DNA of 64,000 nucleotides from CAVTQY01 sp963736975 (GTDB lineage Bacteria; Pseudomonadota; Alphaproteobacteria; Acetobacterales; Acetobacteraceae). How positions within the stretch are numbered: position 1 is the stretch's first letter; every line of letters starts with the position of its first letter. The stretch is taken from contig CAVTQY010000001.1 of the NCBI GenBank assembly GCA_963736975.1, positions 186,001-250,000 of the forward strand, given 5' to 3'. Positions 1 to 9,049 of this stretch are shown here, piece after piece. Both the position numbers and the translations under genes were made by a program. The notes beneath the pieces were generated by a model. It had not been told where the DNA came from. It saw only the letters and a list, made by a program, of their open reading frames with translations, and did not search any database.

Positions 1-238
1 CTGCCGCGGGCCGGAACTCCTGATAGCGGATCAGGCGCGTGTAAAGCCGGAATCCATAAAGGAACGCTCCCAACAATGCGTATACCGCAGGTAGGGCATA
101 AGTCGATAAACTGCTATAGATGAGCGTATCGATCTTGTACAGGGCAAGCGCGAACTCACGAATGTTCTGATAGGCTTTGATCTGATTGATTGCCTCAGCC
201 TTGATCTCCGCTACTGTGGAGAGACCCGGGCCGTACGT
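1..238 (-). pseudogene. membrane-protein gene fragment at left edge
   Basis: The minus strand stays open from a TGA at 239-241 to the window edge, giving 79 codons with no ATG. The product has a charged amphipathic stretch (AEIKAEAINQIKAYQNIREF) followed by a hydrophobic segment (STYALPAVYALLGAFLYGF) that could span the membrane, then a basic tail. The lack of a start codon and the position beside another decayed gene suggest a 5'-truncated remnant. An unusual start codon, or an upstream part lost by rearrangement, are alternatives. I do not recognise the family. Confidence 0.3.
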
Positions 239-281
239 TCAGATGGTCCAGGCGGTCCTTGAGCGCCTGCATATCGACAGG

Positions 282-710
282 ATGAATTTACGACCTTTCG
301 ATCTGAACCTTTTGGTCGTGCTGGATGAGGCGCATGTCTCGCGCGCGGCTTGCTCGGCTCGGCCTGTCGCAGCCGGCGATGTCGAGCGCACTTGAGCGCT
401 CCCGTCAGCTGTTCCGTGATCCCTTACTGGAGCGCGGCCGAGGCAAAATGCGACTGACGCCGAAGGGATACGCCGCGTCAGAATTGTCGTGCCGAGTTTC
501 CTGATGGTGCCGTCTTTGGTGGCGAACTCGGACCTGATTGCGATGCTGCCGACCAGGTGCGTGCCCGATCATGCCGCGAAGAGGTTTGCGGTGTTCAAAC
601 CGCCCATTGCTGTTGAAGGATTTCCCCTGCATCTCGCCTAGCACGTACGGCGCAATCATGACTGGGGAGTACAGCATGTCACCGGAATGACCCGGCGTTT
701 GTTGGGGTAG
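282..710 (+). pseudogene. decayed LysR-type regulator (NodD-like)
   Basis: An ATG at 282 begins MNLRPFDLNLLVVLDE, the usual start of NodD-like LysR regulators. The reading then jumps frame: the helix-turn-helix region (LSQPAMSSALERSRQLFRD, then LLERGRGKMRLTPKG) lies in another frame at about 358-470. A C-terminal piece (VPSFLMVPSLVANSDLIAML, then FAVFKPPIAVEGFPLHLA) lies at about 489-638. A TAG at 639-641 sits where such proteins normally have Trp (WHxRR), and reading continues to a natural-looking stop at 708-710. LysR proteins are about 300 residues and only about 140 codons remain, so most of the effector-binding domain is deleted. No working protein can come from this locus. Confidence 0.75.
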
Positions 711-842
711 GGAGGGTTGCTTTCCCCCGCCTTCGCGGGCAGCGCAATCACCCGATGGTTCGGCCCCGGGGCGGACTTGACGGCGATGCGGGTGTCGCCC
801 CCAGTATGCGGCGAACCACGTTTTACCGGGGAGAGAACGTCC

Positions 843-2072
843 ATGCTGTCACGTCGGGGCCTGCTGGGCCGCGCCGCCGCGCTGTCAACTGTTCCGCTTG
901 CGGGCGCGCGCGCCCAGACGAGGCCGAAAATACGCCTCGGCGTGCTGACCGATCTTTCGGGCACCTATCGCGACAATACCGGGCCGAACTCGGTCATATG
1001 TACACGCCAGGCGGTCGAGGAGTTCGGTGCGGCGGCGCATGGCTTCGATGTGGAGGTGATCTCGGCCGATCATCAGAACAAGCCGGACGTGGCGTCCTCG
1101 ATCGCGCGGCAGTGGTTCGATCAGGGCGTCGATGCCGTGGTGGATGTACCAACCTCCTCGGTGGCGCTGGCGGTGGCACAGATTGCCAAAGTGAAGGACA
1201 AGATCATGCTGAACGGGTCCGCCACCACGACGGACCTCACGGACAAGCAGTGCAGCCCGAACACCATCGTCTGGAGTTTCGATACTTACATGATGGCCGT
1301 CTCGCAGGGCGGCACGATGGTGAAGCAAGGCGGCAAATCGTGGTTCTTCATCACCGCCGATTACGTGTTCGGCCACAGCCTGGAAGAGCAGACGGCCGCG
1401 GTCGTCGAGAAGCAAGGCGGCAAGGTGCTGGGGCGTGTGCGCTATCCGTTCCCCGACACGACGGATTTTTCGTCATACCTGCAACAGGCGCAGGCGAGCG
1501 GGGCGCAGGTGCTGGGGCTTGCCAATGCGGGGCTCGATACCGTTAACAGCGTCAAACAGGCGCACGAATTCGGGTTGAACCAGACGATGAAGCTGGCGCC
1601 GCTGTTGATCTTCCTTACCGACGTGCATTCGCTGGGGCCGGACATGGCGCAGGGGTTGAACTGCACGACTTCTTTTTATTGGAACTACAATGACCGCACG
1701 CGGGCCTTCACCAAGCGCGTGCAGCCGAAGCTGGCAAACGGCGCCTATCCGAACATGGCGCATGCGAGTTGCTACGGCATCACGCTGCATTACCTGAAGA
1801 CGGTTGGGGCGATGGGCGCGGCGGAGGCCGTGCGCAGCGGGCGCGGGACGGTGGCGCGGATGAAAGGGATGCCGACCGACGATGACGCGTTCGGGCCCGG
1901 GCGGATCCGGGCGGACGGGCGGGGCGAATTCCCGGCTTATCTATGGCGGGCGAAGGCGCGCGCGGCGATGAGCGGACCGTGGGATGTATTCGAATCAATC
2001 GCAGTGACGCCGGCGGCGGATGTGCTGCACCCGCTTAATTCCGCCTGCGGCTTTCCGGTCACTGGCGCATAA
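843..2072 (+). CDS. ABC transporter substrate-binding protein (branched-chain amino-acid type)
   Basis: A 409-residue periplasmic binding protein of the Leu/Ile/Val-binding (Peripla_BP_6) type. The ATG at 843 follows a purine-rich GGGAGAG and gives an N-terminus with twin arginines (MLSRRGLLGRAAAL) and an Ala-rich stretch ending near ARAQ, consistent with Tat or Sec export. A longer in-frame start at 717 lacks these properties. The mature part opens with IRLGVLTDLSGTYRDNTGP, the typical first strand and ligand loop. No permease or ATPase gene is adjacent, so it is an orphan binding protein here and its ligand is unknown. Similar proteins in Acetobacteraceae occur in many copies and are often annotated only as ABC substrate-binding proteins. 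Confidence 0.8.
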   Translation: MLSRRGLLGRAAALSTVPLAGARAQTRPKIRLGVLTDLSGTYRDNTGPNSVICTRQAVEEFGAAAHGFDVEVISADHQNKPDVASSIARQWFDQGVDAVVDVPTSSVALAVAQIAKVKDKIMLNGSATTTDLTDKQCSPNTIVWSFDTYMMAVSQGGTMVKQGGKSWFFITADYVFGHSLEEQTAAVVEKQGGKVLGRVRYPFPDTTDFSSYLQQAQASGAQVLGLANAGLDTVNSVKQAHEFGLNQTMKLAPLLIFLTDVHSLGPDMAQGLNCTTSFYWNYNDRTRAFTKRVQPKLANGAYPNMAHASCYGITLHYLKTVGAMGAAEAVRSGRGTVARMKGMPTDDDAFGPGRIRADGRGEFPAYLWRAKARAAMSGPWDVFESIAVTPAADVLHPLNSACGFPVTGA

Positions 2073-2092
2073 GCCCTTGGCGCATAAACCGA

Positions 2093-2128
2093 CATGACGG
2101 GGGAAACGCGGCGGTTTCCCCTGTCATG
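2093..2128. terminator. bidirectional hairpin between convergent genes
   Basis: CATGAC-G-GGGGAAAC pairs with GTTTCCCC-T-GTCATG around a 6-base loop: a 15-pair stem with a single G·T pair. It lies between the stop of the binding protein (plus) and the stop of the first cold-shock gene (minus), where a shared terminator is expected. No long T tract flanks it on either side. Confidence 0.6.
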
Positions 2129-2143
2129 CTCGTGTCGAAGTGG

Positions 2144-2347
2144 TCAGGCGAGGCGCAGGTTGGTGGCGGCCGCCTTGCCGCGTTCCATGGCTACCTCGTA
2201 GCTGACTTTCTGGCCGTCGTTCAGGCCCTTGAGGCCGGCGGCCTGCACCGCGGTAATGTGGACAAACACGTCCTTGCCGCCATCCTGCGGCACGATGAAG
2301 CCGAAGCCTTTGGTTGCATTGAACCATTTCACGGTTCCGATGGCCAT
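2144..2347 (-). CDS. cold-shock protein (CspA family), copy 1
   Basis: A complete 67-residue cold-shock-domain protein, which binds single-stranded RNA or DNA and can act as an RNA chaperone. The start MAIGTVKWFNATKGFGFI contains RNP1 (residues about 14-18), and VFVHI (27-31) is RNP2. The ATG is preceded on the minus strand by AAAGGAGAG. It lies 95 bases downstream of a second copy in the same direction; 61 of 67 residues are identical, with changes at positions 3, 11, 15, 19, 40 and 43. The pair is a recent tandem duplication. Whether it is induced by cold cannot be told from the sequence. Confidence 0.95.
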   Translation of the reverse strand: MAIGTVKWFNATKGFGFIVPQDGGKDVFVHITAVQAAGLKGLNDGQKVSYEVAMERGKAAATNLRLA

Positions 2348-2442
2348 TCGCAGTCTCTCCTTTTGCGCCTCCCGTCAGGCGCGTCTTGCGGGATTGGGGA
2401 ATTACGCCCTGATTGGGCGCAGCACCGGTCGCGCCGAGCGCG

Positions 2443-2646
2443 TCAGGCGAGGCGCAGGTTGGTGGCGGCGGCTTTGCCGCGTTCCATGGCTACCTCGTAG
2501 CTGACTTTCTGGCCTTCGTTCAGGCCGCGCAAGCCCGCGGCCTGCACTGCGGTGATGTGGACGAAGACGTCCTTGCCGCCGTCTTGCGGCATGATGAAAC
2601 CATAGCCTTTGGTGGTATTAAACCACTTGACCGTACCTGTAGCCAT
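2443..2646 (-). CDS. cold-shock protein (CspA family), copy 2
   Basis: The promoter-proximal member of the tandem pair: 67 residues beginning MATGTVKWFNTTKGYGFI, with RNP1 in the YGFI form and RNP2 VFVHI. Its last 20 residues are identical to those of copy 1. It has a long upstream region without genes (2647-2916), and a candidate promoter at 2783-2810 would give a leader of roughly 130 bases, as in many cold-shock mRNAs. Copy 1 could be read from the same transcript. Confidence 0.95.
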   Translation of the reverse strand: MATGTVKWFNTTKGYGFIMPQDGGKDVFVHITAVQAAGLRGLNEGQKVSYEVAMERGKAAATNLRLA

Positions 2647-2782
2647 CCGTCAGTCACTCTCTCTCCGTTGGTTGTCGCGCAGGATTACGCGACGTCAGAC
2701 AACCGGGCCTTTGGAGGTCTTGAGAGCACCCGAGCGACGGGAGACACAGCAAGCCAAGCCAAAAAGCGATTGCATTGCAGAG

Positions 2783-2810
2783 TTGGTACAGAAACGCCAT
2801 GCGCTGTCAA
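2783..2810 (-). promoter_or_regulatory. candidate promoter for the cold-shock genes
   Basis: On the minus strand a perfect -35 hexamer TTGACA (2805-2810) is followed after 16 bases by TACCAA (2783-2788), a weak -10. It points toward the cold-shock pair and would leave a leader of about 130 bases. The -35 match is strong, but the -10 match is poor. Confidence 0.4.
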
Positions 2811-2841
2811 TAATGTGTGGCGCCCTGAAAGTAAGACATGG

Positions 2842-2891
2842 ATGGCCGGCCTTCGCCGGCCATGACGAAGGGCAGGCCTTGCAGCCTGCCC
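2842..2891 (-). terminator. double hairpin downstream of groEL
   Basis: Just after the groEL stop (minus strand) come two perfect stems: GGGCAGGC/GCCTGCCC (2870-2891, 6-base loop) and ATGGCCGGC/GCCGGCCAT (2842-2863, 4-base loop). There is no T run, so termination is inferred from position and stem strength. The second stem resembles a GC-rich intergenic palindrome common in alphaproteobacterial genomes. Confidence 0.45.
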
Positions 2892-2916
2892 TCCGATCGG
2901 CTGAGCCCGAATTAGC

Positions 2917-4554
<1,638 letters not shown>

Positions 4555-4596
4555 GTGTGTATGTTTCCCTTGTCTCGATCGAAATGGGGGCGTGGA

Positions 4597-4914
4597 TCAG
4601 GCGGCCTTGCGGCGTGCCGCCGGGGTGCCTTCGATGATTCCCATGATGTCGGATTCCTTCATGATCAACAGCTCCTCGCCATCGATCTTGACCTCGGTGC
4701 CCGACCACTTGCCGAACAGAATCCGATCGCCTTCCTTGACGTCGAGCGTCACGAGCTGGCCTTGCTCGTTGCGCGCGCCGGGGCCGGCGGCGATTACCTC
4801 GCCTTCCATCGGCTTCTCTTTTGCGGTGTCCGGAATGATGATGCCGCCCGCGGTCTTTTCTTCGGCGTCAAGACGCCGGACCACGACCCGGTCATGCAGG
4901 GGACGGAACTTCAT
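4597..4914 (-). CDS. groS: co-chaperonin GroES (Hsp10)
   Basis: A 105-residue GroES, the heptameric lid of the GroEL chamber. MKFRPLHDRVVVRRLDAEEK is the classical start. The mobile loop that contacts GroEL is TAGGIIIPDTAKEKP (residues about 21-35). The ATG at 4914 was chosen over longer in-frame starts because family members begin at MKFRPLHDR. It is first in the groES-groEL operon, with its start about 90 bases downstream of the CIRCE operator. The C-terminal GTPAARRKAA is slightly longer and more basic than in most family members. Confidence 0.97.
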   Translation of the reverse strand: MKFRPLHDRVVVRRLDAEEKTAGGIIIPDTAKEKPMEGEVIAAGPGARNEQGQLVTLDVKEGDRILFGKWSGTEVKIDGEELLIMKESDIMGIIEGTPAARRKAA

Positions 4915-5000
4915 CTCAATTCGCTCCTGGATGATGCCAGTTGTTTGTGACTGTCGCCACAGCGGTGGCCGGAGCTTGCGAGGCGCCCTGCCAGCGTCTG

Positions 5001-5027
5001 TTAGCACTCCCGTTTGGGGAGTGCCAG
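5001..5027. promoter_or_regulatory. CIRCE operator (HrcA binding site)
   Basis: TTAGCACTC, nine bases, then GAGTGCCAG. The CIRCE consensus is TTAGCACTC-N9-GAGTGCTAA, so 16 of 18 arm positions match. It lies directly downstream of a promoter and upstream of groES on the minus strand. In other bacteria the HrcA repressor binds here and releases groESL on heat shock. No hrcA gene lies in this window. Confidence 0.9.
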
Positions 5028-5028
5028 C

Positions 5029-5057
5029 GATGTAAAGTCTCGGCGAGGCGGAGTCAA
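5029..5057 (-). promoter_or_regulatory. candidate groESL promoter
   Basis: On the minus strand TTGACT (5052-5057), a 17-base spacer and TACATC (5029-5034) end two bases before the CIRCE arm, so HrcA bound at CIRCE would block the start region. The -35 is one mismatch from consensus and the -10 is weak. I saw no clear sigma-32 promoter. Confidence 0.6.
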
Positions 5058-5195
5058 GCTGCCGGCAGCAATTCCGGCTAGCGAGTGCCAAGTTGCTGAA
5101 ATCTCTTCATTTTTGCTTGTGTCCAGCAGCCTGCTTCGTGGCATTCTCGTTGCATAATCGCAGGGTCCACCCCTGAACGATGGAGAGCCGCAGGT

Positions 5196-5453
5196 ATGAG
5201 CCTCGCGCTGCAACTGAAGGGTTACCGATTGACCACCGCGGAGATTCTTTATCGCATGCCGGATCATCCCGACCTGCTGCAGACCTTCGTCTGGCAGAAC
5301 CTCGATCTCGCCCCCGAATATCCGGCATTGCGCGAATTTCTTGATTTCTGGCGGCGTGAACTCGACGGGCCGATCCATTCCGTGCGCGTGGCCTCGGCGG
5401 CGGCGATCAAGCCGGCTTCGTATCGGCATCCGGGGATGCTGCGCGTGCACTGA
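5196..5453 (+). CDS. usg: Usg family protein
   Basis: An 85-residue protein of the alphaproteobacterial Usg family, named for the gene upstream of trpF in Caulobacter. Diagnostic segments are LKGYRLTTAEILYRMPDHP, LLQTFVWQNLDLAPEYP and FLDFWRRELDGPIHSVRVA. The family's biochemical role is not established. The gene stands alone between the divergent groES promoter region and ctaA, 58 bases before the latter, and no trp genes are nearby. The AUG follows a GGAGAG-type purine stretch. It is intact and of normal length. Confidence 0.85.
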   Translation: MSLALQLKGYRLTTAEILYRMPDHPDLLQTFVWQNLDLAPEYPALREFLDFWRRELDGPIHSVRVASAAAIKPASYRHPGMLRVH

Positions 5454-5511
5454 GCGGGCTGTACTGAGCCGAGGAGGTTCCCGCCCTCACCTACGCCGCG
5501 TATAAACTCGC

Positions 5512-6622
5512 ATGCCCTTCGATGTGCGCGATTTTCCGAATGCGCCACACGGCGAGCGGGCGGCGGGACGCCGCAGCCGGCGCCAGGTCGCGTCATGGCT
5601 TTTCGTTATATGCGGCATGATCCTGATCATGGTCGTGCTGGGCGGACTCACGCGGCTGACCGGGTCCGGCCTGTCCATCATGGAGTGGGCGCCGCTTTCG
5701 GGCGTCCTGCCGCCGCTGGATCACGCCGACTGGGAGAAGCTCTTCGCCCTGTATCGACAGACCGCGCAGTACCATGCGCTGAACGCGGGGATGGGGCTCA
5801 ACGGCTTCAAGCACATCTTCTGGGTCGAATGGGTGCACCGGCTGTGGGGCCGGCTGATCGGCATCGCGTTTTTTGTCCCTCTCGTCTGGTTCTGGGTGAC
5901 CGAGCGAATCGAGCGGCGGCTGCGGCCGCGCCTGGCGGTGATTTTCCTGCTCGGAGGCCTGCAGGGGCTGGTCGGATGGGTGATGGTCGCCTCGGGCTTT
6001 TGGCCCGACGAGACGTCTGTCGCGCCGGCCCGGCTGGCGGTGCATCTGGCGTTGGCGCTTGTGCTGTATGCGGTGATCTTGTGGACGGCGCTGGGCCTTA
6101 TTGCGGGCAGCCGCGTCACCGGACATGGGGCGCTCCGCGGGTTGCTTGCAGCGCTTTGCGGGGTGATCGCGACAACCATCGTTGCCGGCAGTTTCGTTGC
6201 CGGTACGCATGCCGGATTCGAGTACAACACCTTCCCGCTGATGGAAGGGCACTGGGTACCGGCGAATTATGCGCGGCTCGAGCCCTGGCTTCGCAATCTG
6301 ACCGAGAACCGCGCGGCGGTTCAATTCGACCATCGTCTGCTCGCTACGATGACGGCCGTGATGGCGGCGGCGGCGCTCGGCCTGGCCTTGCTCAGACCAC
6401 CGCCGACTTCCGCCTTTGCCGCGATCCTGGCGCTCGCGGCTTTGGTGGCGGTGACAGTACGCGCTAGGGATCGCGACGTTGCTGCTGGTGGTTCCCGTGG
6501 CACTCGCGGCCGCGCACCAAGCGAATGCGGTCCTGGTGCTGACTGCCGGTCTGGTGGCGCTGCATCGGCTGCGGCCGGTGCGACAGAGTCGCGTGCGGCG
6601 GCGGAGGGCGGTCGTGGCATGA
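5512..6622 (+). pseudogene. ctaA: heme A synthase (CtaA/COX15 type), frameshifted near 6460
   Basis: A membrane heme A synthase, which oxidises heme O to heme A for cytochrome aa3 oxidase. The first frame has the family blocks LTRLTGSGLSIMEWAPLSG, EWVHRLWGRLIG, RLAVHLALAL and FDHRLLATM, with three of the four expected heme-ligand histidines. Near 6455-6465 this frame turns into an Arg/Gly-rich sequence. In the +1 frame the true C-terminus appears (ALGIATLLLVVPVALAAAHQ, then ANAVLVLTAGLVALHRL) and ends at the TGA at 6620-6622. The fourth His (AAAHQAN) and the last two membrane segments are therefore out of frame, and the uninterrupted product running to 6693 should be inactive. A one-base loss (or equivalent) in the genome or in the assembly explains it. 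No slippery site is visible. Confidence 0.85.
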
Positions 6623-6689
6623 ATGGACTTGCCTCCGAGCTGTGTCGGCTCATGTCTTGGCGTGGCTCGCGATGGATCGGGGAACAGAG

Positions 6690-8129
6690 ATGAGTGCGCT
6701 TTCCATTACCGACAGGCTGTTCTTCGAAAGGGCGGATGCCCAGCTCGGCCGGGCGGGCGCCGAGCGGATCGCGGAGCGGGCGCTCGCCCATAAGGACGAT
6801 GGCGAACTGTTCCTGGAATACCGTGAGAGCGAGCAGATCAGCCTCGATGACGGGCGCATCCGCAGCGCCGGGTTCGATACGACGTTCGGGTTCGGGTTGC
6901 GCGCGGTCGCCGGCGAGGCGACGGGCTATGCTCATGCGGGCGAGTTATCCGAACCGGCCCTGGAGCGGGCGGCAGCGAGCGTGGCGGCAGTGGCGGCAGG
7001 GCACTCGGGCAGCTTCGCGGAGCCGCCGCGGTCCACCAATGCGCACCTCTATTCCGACGCCAATCCGCTTGCCGCGATGGACTTCTCGGCCCGGACCGGG
7101 GTGCTGGCGGAGATAGACGGTTATGCGCGTGGCAAGGATCCGCGGGTCAAGCAGGTGATGGCCTCGCTCGGGGGCGAGTGGCAAGCGGTGCAGATTTTGC
7201 GGCCCGACGGCGCCAGGGTCGCCGACCTCCGCCCATTGGTTCGGCTGAATGTGTCGGTGGTGGTCGAGCAGGGCGGGCGTCGCGAGACGGGCAGCTATGG
7301 ATGCGGCGGCCGGTTCGGGTACCAGGAACTGACGACGCCTGGGCAATGGCGCCACGCCGTGGACGAGGCGCTGCGGCAGGCGCTGGTGAACCTCGAGAGC
7401 CGCCCGGCTCCGGCCGGTGAGATGGAGGTGGTGCTCGGGCCGGGCTGGCCGGGCATCCTGTTGCACGAGGCGATCGGCCACGGGCTGGAGGGCGATTTCA
7501 ACCGCAAGAAGACCTCAGCATTCGCCGGGTTGCTCGGTCAGCGGATCGCGTCGGCGGGGGTGACCGTGGTGGATGACGGCACCATGCCGGATCGCCGCGG
7601 CAGCCTGACCGTGGATGACGAGGGCACGCCGAGCAACCGGACTGTATTGATCGAGGACGGGATCCTGACGGGCTTCATGCAGGACCGGCTGAATGCGCGG
7701 CTCATGGGCGTGCGGCCAACCGGAAACGGCCGCCGGCAGTCTTATGCACATGCCCCGATGCCCCGCATGACCAATACGGTGATGCTGGCGGGCGAGCATT
7801 CGCCAGAGGAGATGACCCGATCGGTGAAGAACGGCTTGTACGCGGTCAATTTCGGGGGCGGGCAGGTCGATATCACCTCGGGTAAGTTCGTGTTCTCCGC
7901 GAGCGAGGCGTATTTGATCGAGGATGGCAGGGTGACCGCTCCGGTGAAGGGCGCCACGCTGATCGGCAATGGCCCGGATGCGCTTATCAAAGTGACCATG
8001 GTCGGCAACGACATGGCGTTGGACGCCGGTATCGGCACCTGCGGGAAGAACGGGCAGGGCGTTCCGGTGGGCGTCGGTCAACCGACGATCAAATTGGCCG
8101 GGCTTACGGTGGGCGGCACCGCAGCCTGA
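6690..8129 (+). CDS. tldD: metalloprotease TldD
   Basis: A 479-residue TldD, the catalytic subunit of the TldD/TldE (PmbA) zinc protease that trims peptides and unfolded proteins in the cytoplasm. The active-site motif HEAIGHGLEGD (HExxxH) lies near residues 259-264. The C-terminal GIGTCGKNGQGVPVG carries the conserved Cys of the metal site. The ATG at 6690 (MSALSITDRLFFERA) was preferred to an in-frame start at 6642, since family members begin shortly before the LFF block and AACAGAG lies just upstream. It starts 68 bases after the authentic ctaA end. No tldE partner is in the window. Confidence 0.93.
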   Translation: MSALSITDRLFFERADAQLGRAGAERIAERALAHKDDGELFLEYRESEQISLDDGRIRSAGFDTTFGFGLRAVAGEATGYAHAGELSEPALERAAASVAAVAAGHSGSFAEPPRSTNAHLYSDANPLAAMDFSARTGVLAEIDGYARGKDPRVKQVMASLGGEWQAVQILRPDGARVADLRPLVRLNVSVVVEQGGRRETGSYGCGGRFGYQELTTPGQWRHAVDEALRQALVNLESRPAPAGEMEVVLGPGWPGILLHEAIGHGLEGDFNRKKTSAFAGLLGQRIASAGVTVVDDGTMPDRRGSLTVDDEGTPSNRTVLIEDGILTGFMQDRLNARLMGVRPTGNGRRQSYAHAPMPRMTNTVMLAGEHSPEEMTRSVKNGLYAVNFGGGQVDITSGKFVFSASEAYLIEDGRVTAPVKGATLIGNGPDALIKVTMVGNDMALDAGIGTCGKNGQGVPVGVGQPTIKLAGLTVGGTAA

Positions 8130-8213
8130 CGCCAGCGCTCTTTCTCCTGGAGCGTCCTGACTGAAAGGCATCCGAGAGTGGACAGCGGGCCGGGTTTGTG
8201 GCTCTAAGGGCGG

Positions 8214-8963
8214 GTGGCTCGAGTTCACCTTTTCGCGATTGCCCTTGTATGCTGCATTGCCGTGCTGCGTCCTGCCGCCGCGCGGGACGGCTGTCCGGCA
8301 TCGCCTTTGGTCCCGCCGCTGCACCTGCCGCATTTGCGAGCCGCCGTTGCCCACGGTGAGCAGGCGCTGGTCGTGGCGCTGGGTTCCTCTTCGACGGCGG
8401 GTGCGATGGCGTCCACGCCGGCCCAGTCCTATCCGGCGCTGCTCCAGGCGGAGTTGGGCGCCGCTTGGCCGGACCGGCATGTCGCTATCATCAATCGTGG
8501 CATCGGGGGGCAGGACGCGGTATCGGAAAGCGCGCGCCTGGAGACGGACGTCGTCGCGGTGCGGCCGCAGCTCGTGATCTGGCAGGTGGGGGCGAATGCC
8601 GCGTTGCGGAGCGCCGACCTGGGTGTCTTTCAGCAATTGGTCGGGGCGGGTATCCGGCGTCTGCAACAAGCGGGCATCGACGTGGTGCTGATGGATAATC
8701 AGCGCTCTCCGCGCATTCTGGCCTCGGTGGAGGACCAGGAGTTGAACGAAACCCTGGCCGAACTGGCGCACGAGACGGGGGCCAACCTCTTTTCCCGCGA
8801 TCGGCTGATGGCTGCATGGGAGCAGAATGGGGCGTCGTTGACGGCTTACATCGCCCGCGACGGATTGCATCAGAATGACCGGGGATATGCGTGCGTGGCG
8901 CAGGCGTTGTCGCAGGCGATTATCGCCGCGGTCGCACGGCCCGGGCTTACGGCGGCGCGTTAG
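8214..8963 (+). CDS. secreted SGNH/GDSL-type hydrolase
   Basis: A 249-residue exported esterase or lipase-like protein. A GTG start gives a clear signal peptide (residues 1-23, ending PAAARDG). The SGNH blocks are in order: the nucleophile Ser in ALGSSSTAG (GDS variant, about residue 60), the Gly in NRGIGGQD, the Asn in QVGANAA and the Asp-His pair in DGLHQND. This order matches the family that includes lysophospholipases and acyl-glycan esterases. The substrate is unknown. It follows tldD by 84 bases in the same direction, with no shared function obvious. Confidence 0.8.
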   Translation: MARVHLFAIALVCCIAVLRPAAARDGCPASPLVPPLHLPHLRAAVAHGEQALVVALGSSSTAGAMASTPAQSYPALLQAELGAAWPDRHVAIINRGIGGQDAVSESARLETDVVAVRPQLVIWQVGANAALRSADLGVFQQLVGAGIRRLQQAGIDVVLMDNQRSPRILASVEDQELNETLAELAHETGANLFSRDRLMAAWEQNGASLTAYIARDGLHQNDRGYACVAQALSQAIIAAVARPGLTAAR

Positions 8964-8976
8964 GCGGGTTAAAGCG

Positions 8977-9032
8977 CCCTCACCCGGTTCGCTTTGCGAA
9001 CCGACCTCTCCCGCCTAGAGCGGGAGAGGTGG
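8977..9032. repeat. intergenic double-palindrome repeat
   Basis: CCCTCACC is followed by a perfect stem CGGTTCGC-TTT-GCGAACCG (8985-9003) and immediately by a second perfect stem ACCTCTCCCGC-CTAGA-GCGGGAGAGGT (9004-9030). A related copy lies at 17019-17067. It separates the convergent SGNH hydrolase and IclR genes and could also act as a transcription barrier. It resembles REP-like elements scattered in many proteobacterial genomes. Confidence 0.6.
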
Positions 9033-9049
9033 AGTTCCGTGCCGTCGGG

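Noticed and set aside
6445..6475. Programmed frameshift in ctaA
   Set aside because: The junction lacks a slippery run, and the alternative product would be non-functional.
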